The notes under the pieces are model-generated. The model had not been told where the DNA came from. It searched no databases and saw nothing but the letters and a program-made list of their open reading frames with translations. Below, in pieces: positions 55,070 to 64,000 of a stretch of 64,000 nucleotides of DNA; the first letter of the stretch is position 1; each line of letters begins with the position of its first letter. The stretch is from Anopheles merus. Its lineage: Eukaryota; Arthropoda; Insecta; Diptera; Culicidae. Where the stretch lies: contig NC_054082.1 of assembly GCF_017562075.2 (NCBI RefSeq), forward strand, positions 37,567,942 through 37,631,941. Reading direction: 5' to 3'. The position numbers and the translations under genes were made by a program.

Positions 55070-55741
55070 TTACAATCGCCCAAAGCAACGCACGTCTTGC
55101 CGCGTGGTAGCCGTCCGCTCGAGCAGCTCCGGCCACTGCACCACAAACATGTCCACGATGTAGAGCAGGATGCGACCGCTCAGCGAAAGGCTGCGCACGC
55201 GACAGAAGCTTTCGACGAACACTATTCGACATTTGGTGTTGAGGAAGAGGAGGCGGGCCAGAAACGCGACCAGACACACGGGCACACAGGTGCCGGGACC
55301 GTTGGTGAGGATTAGCTCCGGACGGGCCTTCAGCACGATCGGCACGCAGCTCAGCAGGGACAGCACGGTCGTCGCCACGGAACTGAGGTAGCTCTGGTGT
55401 ACAGCCCGGCTGCGCGGAATCGTGACAATTTCGTACGTTTGCTTCTGCGTGTCGGGCTGCCGCCGTACCTCGCTCTCGATTACTTTCACGACGCTGGTTT
55501 TGTCCGTACTGGCGATCACGTACTGCCGCGGAGAGTAGCGCTCCCCGTCCAGGCGCTCGACAATGCGCAACATTTCGGCCGTGTGCCCACCCGATCCCAT
55601 CACAATCATCGTGCGGGCGGGTGTGGTGCGGGGCGGCACGCCGGTGCCATTCTGGCCACGGCGCACTGAAACGAGCAGCTGCACCAGCCGTACCAGCAGC
55701 AGTCCGCCCAGGAACAGCAGTAACGATGCTAGAAACGCCAT
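55070..55741 (-). CDS. ALG14: UDP-GlcNAc transferase subunit ALG14
   Basis: An intronless 223-aa protein. ALG14 anchors the catalytic partner ALG13 on the cytosolic face of the ER and contributes to the second step of dolichol-linked oligosaccharide synthesis (addition of the second GlcNAc). The N-terminus is a membrane anchor (FLASLLLFLGGLLLVRLVQL). Next come the glycine-rich loop MIVMGSGGHTAEMLRIV, the segment LILTNGPGTCVPVC that lines the site shared with ALG13, and the C-terminal FVVQWPELLE with RCFGRL at the end. Length fits the family. The gene converges with the cap methyltransferase. Confidence 0.96.
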   Translation of the reverse strand: MAFLASLLLFLGGLLLVRLVQLLVSVRRGQNGTGVPPRTTPARTMIVMGSGGHTAEMLRIVERLDGERYSPRQYVIASTDKTSVVKVIESEVRRQPDTQKQTYEIVTIPRSRAVHQSYLSSVATTVLSLLSCVPIVLKARPELILTNGPGTCVPVCLVAFLARLLFLNTKCRIVFVESFCRVRSLSLSGRILLYIVDMFVVQWPELLERTATTRQDVRCFGRL

Positions 55742-57273
55742 GCTGCGATGCTAACGATGATGGGGAATGATGGGAAGTAACCAACTTTCTTCCTTCCACG
55801 AGTGTTCGCTCACTTTCTTTTGCCTCGCCAAATGATAACCGCTCTAATTTGCAGTCCACCTCATCACTTTTGTTTACACATCGTTTGCACACGACGATCG
55901 ATCGATTTGTTCGCTTCCAACAGGGCACACCAGCTGCGATCGCGCCCTTTCGGGGTTCACGCGACACTCGAGGAAAGGTACGCGTTGAAGTCTGGTGTGC
56001 TCGCTACACAGATACGATGTATCGCAGATCCCAAAGGGATGACCCGCCAACCTGCTTGATCGATGAATGGAATTCCTGTATCGGGACCGATGCTTTCTTT
56101 TTTCCTACATAGCGCACCAGTGGCGGGGGAACACACAGGCATGCGAGTGTGCGTGGTGTGTATGCTTACGGAGAAGGACGTAGAAAGCGCACATCGCGAT
56201 AGGCAAACAGTAGGGGGGCATATATGCCATCCGCGATTGGGAAAGATTGCTGTTGGAATCTGTCAAAACAGATGAGGTGGTGTGCATCTTTGGAAGGGGA
56301 AGGGCGCGTGTCTTTGTCCATGTGTGTATGTGTGTGTGTGTTCGCTGGGCTACACGAGGAAAGTATGCAAATAACGGTCTTCAACCCAACGAACGCACTG
56401 AATTTATGTTTTTGTATTTTATGATGCAAAATATGCTGCTCAGCATGTGACAAGCTGGATTGGGTTAGGTTGAAGAATTTACATATTATGCTGTATGCGC
56501 TCCCAAACAACATTTAAGAACAGAAATATCGGGCAAAGAGGAACGGGCTCACGCAAAGCATTGTGTTTTGTAGTTAAGTTATTAAATTGTCACTTCAAAT
56601 TGATTCCACGTGTCTATTTATTTATTAATTTGACAAATAATACAAAATAAAAATTGGTTAAAGTAGTTGTTTTCATTAGTTTTGCTATGTTTAATTATCC
56701 TTTTTGATTCTTTTACAAGATTATTTTTCAAACCATGCGCATCGAAAGTACCTCCGAAATACAACAGATGGCGCTCGAGCCATCACATAAGCACATGCTT
56801 CTGGTGGTTAACTGACTGCGCTGTCTGGGTTTTGCTGTTTGGGTAGAGACCGCTAAAACTCAAAGCATGCATGAAGCTTGTTCTCCGATTCGGTGTTCCT
56901 CGTGAGATGCTTTCCGCTGCCCAAACAAAAAGAGCTAGCAATTAGTACTGTAAGCATCTCGTGAACACAGCAAGCGTGCAAAAGCGTGCCACGAATTTGT
57001 ATCAAATTCGCGTGGAAAGTGTTTTACAGCAAGCCGCGGAGAGCGTTTTGCATAGATAGTTGTAAATAGCAGCCAAGGGGAACAATCGATTCCGGTCCTC
57101 ATCCCCGAGACAGTGCCACCATTTTCCGTGTGTGCATGTGTGAATAAAAAGTCTTTGTGCGAGATAGAGCCTTGGTCGAGCCCTGCCCCGGGTAAAGTGT
57201 GTCCAGTTGGAGTGCAAAACTCACGCTTGCATAATTAAATAGTATTTCACACACCGTTTTCAAGTTGCAAAGT
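55742..57273. other. Divergent intergenic region between ALG14 and PRMT1
   Basis: 1.5 kb holding two promoters and the PRMT1 5' UTR. CA/TG-rich tracts lie at about 56310-56345. No gene is supported. Confidence 0.5.
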
Positions 57274-58581
57274 ATGGTAAGTGCCGGGTGACGGGTGGGG
57301 AGGGGAGGCAGGGGTTGAGCATATTCGCTGCCCGCGTGTTGAGGTTATGTGGGTTCACGGGGAAGAAGATTGTTGTGTCTTGTTCTGCGCTCGCTACATT
57401 TTGCGCTCTCTCTCCCTCTCTCTTTTTCTTTCCCTCCCTCGTGCGCGTTTTGCGTGTGATCCACATTGCAGGCTAGTACGAGTACCGACGTGCCGATGGA
57501 GTCCGTGGAGTCGACCGGACCGGCAACAACGGGCGCAGCAAGCCCGAACACAGTGAACGGCAACGGGAACGACCTGGCCACCAACGCAGAGGACATGACG
57601 TCGCGTGACTACTACTTCGACTCGTACGCACACTTTGGCATCCACGAGGAGATGCTGAAGGACGAGGTGCGCACGCTGTCGTACCGGAACTCGATGTACC
57701 ACAACAAGCATCTGTTCAAGGGGAAGGTCGTGCTGGACATCGGGTGCGGTACCGGCATCCTGTCGATGTTTGCGGCGAAGGCGGGCGCGGCGAAGGTGAT
57801 CGCGATCGAGTGCTCGAACATCATCGACTACGCACAGAAGATCATCGAGGCGAACAACCTGCAGGAGACGATCACGCTGGTCAAGGGCAAGGTGGAGGAG
57901 GTGACACTGCCGGCCGGGTACGAGCAGGTCGATATCATCATTTCCGAGTGGATGGGCTACTGTCTGTTCTACGAGTCGATGCTGGACACGGTCATATACG
58001 CGCGCGACAAGTGGCTGAAGAAGGACACGGGCATGATGTTCCCGGACCGGTGTACGCTGTTCGTGACCGCGATCGAGGACCGGCAGTACAAGGACGAGAA
58101 GATCAACTGGTGGGACGATGTGTACGGGTTCAACATGAGCTCGATCCGCAAGGTGGCGATCAGCGAACCGCTGGTGGACGTGGTGGACCCCAAGCAGGTC
58201 GTCACGAGCTCGTACATGGTGAAGGAGATCGACCTGTACACGGTGAAGAAGGAGGACCTGGAGTTCGAGTCGCCCTTCTATCTGACGGTGCGGCGCAACG
58301 ACTTCGTCCAGGCGCTGGTGACGTACTTCAACGTGGAGTTCACCAAGTGCCACAAGCGGCTCGCCTTCAGCACCGCCCCGGACGCCCCGTACACGCACTG
58401 GAAGCAGACGGTGTTTTACTTCGACGACTATCTGACGGTGAAGAAGGGGGAGGAGATTCAGGGCACGTTCAAGATGAAGCCGAACGTGCGCAACAACAGG
58501 GATCTGGACTTTACCATCGATCTGCACTTTAAGGGCGAGCTGTCCCAGGTGGACGAAAAGAATCACTACCGGATGCGCTAG
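57274..58581 (+). CDS. PRMT1: Protein arginine N-methyltransferase 1
   Basis: The initiator ATG (57274-57276) is the last codon of exon 1. The donor GTAAGTG follows directly, and exon 2 (57472-58581) supplies the rest, giving 370 aa. PRMT1 is the main type I enzyme, forming asymmetric dimethylarginine on histone H4R3 and RNA-binding proteins. Motifs: YYFDSYAHFGIHEEML, SAM-binding motif I VLDIGCGTGILSMFAAKAGA, post-I acidic strand VIAIECS, double-E loop SEWMGYCLFYESM with both catalytic glutamates, and the THW loop PYTHWKQTVFY. A Ser/Thr/Asn-rich tail of about 40 residues precedes the core. Third codon positions are very GC-rich, which opens long spurious frames on the opposite strand. Confidence 0.97.
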
Positions 58582-59467
58582 AGCGGTTGGTGCGATATCC
58601 GTCAGCAGAAGTAAACAAAAAAAAGCCCACCACCATATAACCGCAGTACTTCCCCTCACCCCAATCTTCATAGAATCCACTCTGCCGCCCGGGATGGCGC
58701 GAACGGAGACAAGCAAAAGGGCTCGGAACGGAGTACGACTCGTATAATATCAAACCATTTTTCGCGATTTCGCCTGCGCTATCCAACAAACCTGTGGTGC
58801 CCCCATTCCACTGGCCAAGTGTTTTACCGTGTGTGATACGATAGTTTTAATACTCGTTAACATACACCACAGTATCAGTCCGCGTGTCCCCGCGTCCCCA
58901 CACGCCATTGCGTGCCGGAAGCGCTGGACTTTCGCGAGGAACGTGTTTTATGTTATCTGAACTCCATGCAGAAGACGACGGCGGCGGCGGCGGCTCCATC
59001 CCCCTACACACCTATGCGCGTTCGCAAGCAGCTGCTGCACTTACTGCAGCGGCGCGTAGTAAAATTAAGTGAAACAACCACAACACAATATTGACCATTG
59101 TATCCGAATGTGAAGTAACGCAGAATCTAGGCATGGAAAAGGAGAAGGAGGGTGCAGACACACAGTTAAAATATACCGAACGAATTGATGATAACTGGAC
59201 GTGTGGTTGGCGTGTTGGTTCTTTCCGTGCCTTTTTGGGGGAAACAACGCTTTGGGAGCATAACTTTAACAACATTATATTAGCACTCGTTTTTTTTCAA
59301 TCACCCTAAAGCCTAAAGACCGTTCCGCCGCTAAGCGCTACCCAAGCGATAAGCGATCTTCCAGCAACAACCCACGCTTTAGAAGCAGCAGTGTTGGTAA
59401 AACGGCCCGAAACAGGGATAGCCCCACACCCGCATGAACCTCATCGGCTCTCCGCTATTGCTATACG
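58582..59467. other. Convergent 3' flanks of PRMT1 and the FAM210A-like gene
   Basis: 886 bp of unique sequence that should contain both 3' UTRs. A (GGC)n run lies at about 58979-58995. No gene or clear polyadenylation signal is picked out. Confidence 0.5.
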
Positions 59468-60416
59468 CTATTTGTCATGCGTCACGCTGCTGGCCGCGGT
59501 CGTTGTCGAGGAGGATTTGCCGTCCTTGTCCTTCATCTTTAAATCGCTCATCAGATTGTTTTTCTTCTCGGTCAGCTGCTGTTTGCGGTCCTGAAAGTCT
59601 TGCTTCTTTTCCGCTATCTTCTCCTGGATGTTTTCCTTCTTGTCTTTGTACATCTGCACCAGCCGTGCCTTTGAGGGTATCGGCTTGATGTAGCCCCACT
59701 GTTCGAGGTATTTGATCGAAATGGTTGTGCCGCCTGTTGGGTGGGTGAAAAGAAATAATTCAGTAAAAGAGGCTTCTTGTAGCTGTGCAGCACGTGTAGT
59801 AACGCTTACCCAGCGTAACGGTGTACCGCGCCGGGGTAGCTATTTTGTACAGCAGGTAGGCGATGGCAATGTGCCCCAGGCTGGAGTCGCGCACCGGGTT
59901 GATCAGCTTCTCGGACACGCCGAGCGATTCCAGGATTGCGATCACGTCGACGCCACTGGTCGAGGCGTAATAGAAACCACCGAACCACATTACCGACGTG
60001 AGACAGTGCACCGGTACGAGCACGTACCAGTACTCCTTGTACATCTTCTTGAACCGCGCAAAAAGACCAAGCTTCTCCGGCGTGGCTGGGTCGGCCAGTG
60101 GGTCGACGCTTTCCTGCTGCTGGTCGTTCTTCGGATCTTTCTGCCGCCGCAGTGAGTCGCCATTGGTGAAGGAGCGTACCAGCAACCCGTTTGGGGGGAC
60201 ACATGTACTCCATATGTGACACGGTTGCTGCTGTTTCGTTCGATATCGATCGTTGTTGTGATACAATGCACCAGAGGCTGCGTATCTGCCCAATGCACCA
60301 TACGACGACGACAGGTACCGTGGTGCTATGTTGAACAGCTTCACGGAAGTGGATTTCGGTACCTTTAGCGCACCTAGCGACGACCAGCGGGCCATACGTA
60401 GTGCTATCGCGGCCAT
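59468..60416 (-). CDS. FAM210A/B-like mitochondrial protein (DUF1279)
   Basis: Two exons, 60416-59810 and 59733-59468 (TAG), giving 290 aa. The ATG at 60416 is chosen because the open frame further upstream has no ATG. The N-terminus is rich in Arg/Ser without acids (MAAIALRMARWSSLGALK), a likely mitochondrial presequence. The DUF1279 core spans the splice site: KMYKEYWYVLVPVHCLTSVM, WFGGFYYAS (a membrane segment), and IATPARYTVTLG|GTTISIKYL, where the junction codon is G|GC. A charged coiled-coil tail of Lys/Glu/Gln follows. Vertebrate FAM210A is an inner-membrane protein linked to mitochondrial translation. Its role in insects is inferred from the family. It is head-to-head with the glycerol-kinase homologue. 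Confidence 0.92.
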
Positions 60417-60957
60417 GGTGGACGTATTTGCACTGCTTTCTTTTTCGTTGGTCTGAGGCGATTCAGTCGGGAAAAGCACGGTCACGTTTCAGAATTGGTC
60501 GGGATGATGCTTGACCATACTTTGCTAGCGTACGGTGCCCACAATTTACGCAGTACTGAAAAGCGCGCCCGATGCAGGAAGCACGGTGGGGATAAGGAAT
60601 GTTGAAAATAGGCTGGTTTTGTAATCGGACGGATTATATTTACGCTTATGGGTGGGATGCGCTCGTCGTTGTTATCCCTTCTCCCCGAAAGCCGTGGAAT
60701 CGCATGCACTTTCTTTTTGTTTGCGGGTTTGTTATGACAGCAGCAGGCCATTTTCGCCCGTTTGCATAACTGGGCGGGCGAAAACCAACGGCTGTCACGC
60801 AGCTGTCAGTGGCATCGCATAACAAAATCAGCTGTGTGCATTTTGTGCTGCACGTACTTTTCCCCGTACCCGTGGACGCTGGTTTTTTTTTAAACGTGCT
60901 GTAATGTAAAACCATAATTTTTACAACTACCCCATCTGCTCCCCGGTGCACTGCACG
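60417..60957. promoter_or_regulatory. Bidirectional promoter between FAM210A-like and glycerol-kinase genes
   Basis: 541 bp between two divergent start codons. No other element is recognised. Confidence 0.6.
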
Positions 60958-63045
60958 ATGAACGGAAACGGTGGGCATCGGAGCAAGTTCGGCTCGCTGA
61001 TAGCCGTGCTGTACGTCGGCCACACGAGCTGCAAGTGTTTGGTAAGCTGATGTCCTTACCCCACACCCGAGCATCCTTTCGGGCGCCCCAGTTCAAGGAT
61101 AAGTGTGGCGTCGCGTATTGATTTTCATCTAAAACTCCTTTTCCTTACGCGCAGATTTACGCAACCAGAAATGCGGAGGTGCTCACGTGCCACGAATCGT
61201 CGCTCGAACCGTTGTCGCCCCAGGCCGGGTGGGTCGAGTTTGAACCGTTGGCCCTGTGGGCGACGGCACGCGTGTGCCTGGAGACGGCGGTACAGAATCT
61301 GATCATACTGGACATCAACCCGCACGACATTGTGGCGGTAGGGGTGTGCAATCAGCGCGAGACGACGGTGTTGTGGGACCGCACCACGGGCGAACCGCTG
61401 TGCAATGCGATCGGCTGGTGCGACACGCGCACCTCGAGCGTGGTCGGAAGCATCCTGCAGCGTGTGCGGGGCAAGAAGCACTACCTCAAGTCGGTGTGCG
61501 GGCTGACGGTGAGCAACTGCTTCAGTGCGGTTAAAATACGCTGGATGATGGAGCACGTCGACGGGGTGCAGCAGGCGATGGACGAAGGGCGGGCCGCGTT
61601 CGGCACGCTGGACAGCTGGATCATCTGGATGCTGACGGGGGGCGTCGAGGCCGGCATTCACGTGACGGACGTGACGAACGCTTCGCGGACGATGCTGATG
61701 AACCTGGAGCGCCGCGTGTGGGACGAAAGGCTGTGTCGATTCTTTCGCATTCCAAGCAACATTCTGCCGGAGATTCGAAGCTGCTCGGAGGTGTACGGAT
61801 ACATTAACGAGGGCCCGTTGAGCGGGACGCCGATCGCAAGTGTATGGTTAAGGGTTTTTTTTTACTATATTAGCACCGTTTCCGTTTGCTCATTGCTTTT
61901 GCCTTCTTTTGCAGTGCCTGGGCGATCAGCAGGCTGCCCTGCTCGGGCAAATGTGTCTGGGCGCAGGGCAAGCCAACTGCACCATCGACGAAGGCATGTT
62001 CGTGCTGTTTAACACTGCTCGAGAAATCATTGATTCCGACCATGGGCTGCTTTCGACCGTGGCGTTTCAGCTTGGGCCCCGTGCCGACCCGCACTACGCA
62101 CTGGAGGGTGCGATCGCCCATGCCGGTTCTTCGATCGGTTGGCTAAAGCGTACGCTCGCCCTGGACCCGGTCGCATCCGACGCGATGAACAGCAGCGCCA
62201 GCGCACTGTTTCCCGACGGCCCTGCCAATACTCAGCTGATGGCTTCGTTCTGCTCGGCCGTCAGTTCCCCGGTTCCGCCGTACGGCGAGACGAAGACGCT
62301 CGCCGGCGGCGGCGGCGGCCAACGGGGTGGTGTCATTTTCGTACCTGCATTCAGTGGATATTATACGCCGTACTGGCGGTACAAAGCGCGGGGCATGATG
62401 TTCGGCATAACGCTGCAAACGACGCCGCAGCAGATTCTGGCCGCCGCCCACGAAGCAATCTGCCACCAGGTGCGCGAAGTGTTGGAATCGCTCGCCAAGG
62501 ATTGTCCCACGTGGCCCCGGCTGGCAAAGCTTACCGTCGGGGGCGATCTCAGCGAACAGCGGGCGCTGGTGCAGCTGCTATCGGATCTGAACGGGGTGCT
62601 GGTGGAGCGGCCGCAAACATCGACACCGGCCTGCCTCGGGGCAATGCTAGCCGCCGGGCTGGCCACCGAAATACTGTCCATCGATCAGTTTCGCCAGAAC
62701 TGTGTGCCACCGATTGATTTGTTCAGTACCGCGTTTAATTCTAGTCGTAAGTTCTTATACACACACACTGCTTAGCGTTGAGATGCAATGCGAACGATTT
62801 GTTAACGTTTCGCTCTTTTTCGCTCCCCCACAGAAAGGGATATGAAGTTCCGCCGTTGGAAAATGGCTGTCGATCGGTGTTTAAACTTCGATTCCGTGTC
62901 GGATAGCGACCCGGTGAAGCTGATCGGCGACGGGCGTGATCCGGATTCGTACGTGCGCTGCTCGATCCCCGGGTCGGTATTTATCGTTTCGTCGTTTGTG
63001 CTTATTGTGGCCGCCCAGCTGATGAAGCAGCACGGTTTCGCGTAG
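60958..63045 (+). CDS. Glycerol-kinase homologue (FGGY family), C-terminally anchored, with altered ATP-site motifs
   Basis: Four exons: 60958-61041, 61155-61841, 61915-62746 and 62834-63045 (TAG), giving 604 aa. Most of the chain follows animal glycerol kinase: NQRETTVLWDRTTGEPLCNA, GWCDTRT, FGTLDSWIIWMLTGG, DVTNASRTMLMNLE, GDQQAALLGQ (catalytic Asp kept), SDHGLLSTVAFQLG, and FVPAFSGYYTPYW. The C-terminal hydrophobic segment FIVSSFVLIVAAQLMK corresponds to the mitochondrial outer-membrane anchor of animal GK. The phosphate-1 loop DQGT(T/S)S is YVGHTS here. The phosphate-2 loop YGTG is IDEG. The adenosine motif DGG(x)3N is GGDLSEQ. The glycerol-pocket Tyr is Cys (SNCFSAVK). It may therefore be a non-catalytic or redirected paralogue. 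AATAAA lies at 63280-63285. Confidence 0.92.
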
Positions 63046-64000
63046 TTCCGTTGGGCCTAGGTGTGTGTGTGTGGAATGCCGTCGTGTGGATGGTCCTGCC
63101 CCGGTCCTGCCAATCGCGCAAGTTACCAGATTGAGGTAGTATTAGGCGCTGTGTAGCTTTGTTCCTGACCGGTTCGTTGTTTGTTACCGAGCACAAATTT
63201 GATGACACACTCTTTCGTGTACGCTTGCAGCAAAATATGACAAGTGAAAGTAATCGAAAAAAAAAAAAAAAATCGATAAAATAAAACCCGTTTGATGCTG
63301 AAATTTGTCCGTTTTTTTGCCCACAACCTTGAAGATGATTTGAAAATAAATTTGATCACTGATTCGCACAAAAAACAGCTTTGCCAGCTACAGTTCAAAC
63401 ACGAAAAGATGTCGACCGTTAACCTGATTAGCACCATTGGCAACGTCTAATTTAATTTCTTCTAATACGCAGCTACGGCGCTACGGAAGAATCTTCCCCG
63501 CTGTATGCGCGTAATGATGAGCCAGCCGGACGATGAGAACCCCTTAATTGAGCATGGTAAAGAATGCAGACGGCGCGCTAGACCCACTATTTGTTCTAGT
63601 GCAACAAACGGGGTTTGTTTTTTCGCGATCGACCGATCGAACTGTGATTGATTTTGTCCGAATGCTCCAGCAGCAAGACTAATGGGCTGTTGTTCCTGGC
63701 TTATTACTCGAACGTAACATCTTGTTTCCTGTTGCCTTGTCGCTTGTCGATCGGCCCAGGTACGCTTGTTATGCTGCACGATGATTCCGCACAGCGGGAT
63801 GATCTTTCCCACCTTTTGCGAGACGCGCTCATGCCCAAACCCAGCGATCGTTCCAGCGAGCGTCGATCTAATTTACCGTAACATTGTTAGATGCTGTATC
63901 CAATGGCTTGAAATCGGTAAACACTGGCCACACACACACACACATAGCCATACGGTCGTTCGGTTGATCGCGCCAAGCGCCCGCTCCACGTGTAGGATCA
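63046..64000. other. 3' flank of the glycerol-kinase homologue to the window edge
   Basis: Contains the 3' UTR with AATAAA at 63280-63285 just after an A-rich run. Beyond about 63460, short open frames occur on both strands without recognisable domains. A CA repeat lies at about 63930-63944. No gene is called. Confidence 0.5.

Noticed and set aside
57394..58716. 440-codon open frame antisense to PRMT1
   Set aside because: It mirrors the PRMT1 exon. The sense strand's extreme GC3 bias removes stops on the other strand. The translation is Leu/Val/His/Arg-biased with no domain.
63462..63881. Short overlapping frames near the right edge
   Set aside because: No domain and no conserved start or splice context. 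Treated as 3' flank.

Overview
This is a stretch of insect nuclear DNA, almost certainly from an Anopheles mosquito. The genes have short spliced introns with GT/AG borders and arthropod orthologues. Introns carry tRNA-related SINEs with (GAA)n tails that resemble SINE200 of An. gambiae, plus a miR-1889-type hairpin known from mosquitoes. Family and species names rest on recalled motifs and known protein families; no database search was run.

Layout. Ten main genes lie in strictly alternating orientation: a ZAD/C2H2 zinc-finger gene (-, cut by the left edge), mitochondrial GatB (+), GMAP-210/Gmap (-), ARL2BP (+), Nup93 (-), mRNA cap guanine-N7 methyltransferase (+), ALG14 (-), PRMT1 (+), FAM210A-like (-) and a glycerol-kinase homologue (+). 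Neighbours are therefore always tail-to-tail or head-to-head, and several head-to-head pairs have gaps of only 0.5-0.8 kb.

Gmap dominates the window. Its six coding exons run from 48856 down to 5586, about 43 kb. The conserved N-terminal (ALPS-type) exon and a small second exon are separated from the main coiled-coil exon by introns of 9.35 kb and 26.5 kb. The 3.35 kb fourth intron carries three same-strand microRNA hairpins, miR-283, a miR-304/miR-1889 relative and miR-12. As I recall, Drosophila Gmap hosts the same cluster in the same order. The first intron contains, on the opposite strand, an intronless bZIP gene. Five matches to the VBRGGTA motif of early zygotic mosquito genes lie just upstream of it.

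GatB's second intron holds a tRNA-Gly(TCC), a tRNA-His(GTG) and a 304-bp hAT MITE with a perfect 8-bp target-site duplication. The giant Gmap introns hold an 825-bp hAT-type foldback element with inverted GC-rich minisatellite arms, a 340-bp near-perfect palindrome flanked by TA, three SINEs, a second hAT-like MITE and two decayed non-LTR retrotransposon tails. The remaining intron sequence consists of GC-rich unique blocks alternating with AT-rich sequence, with no supported genes.

As a set, the proteins serve housekeeping roles: mitochondrial translation (GatB), Golgi tethering (Gmap), nuclear pore (Nup93), mRNA capping, N-glycosylation (ALG14), arginine methylation and small-GTPase binding. 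The glycerol-kinase homologue is unusual. Its ATP-binding signature motifs are replaced while most of the substrate pocket and the C-terminal membrane anchor remain, so it may be a pseudokinase.
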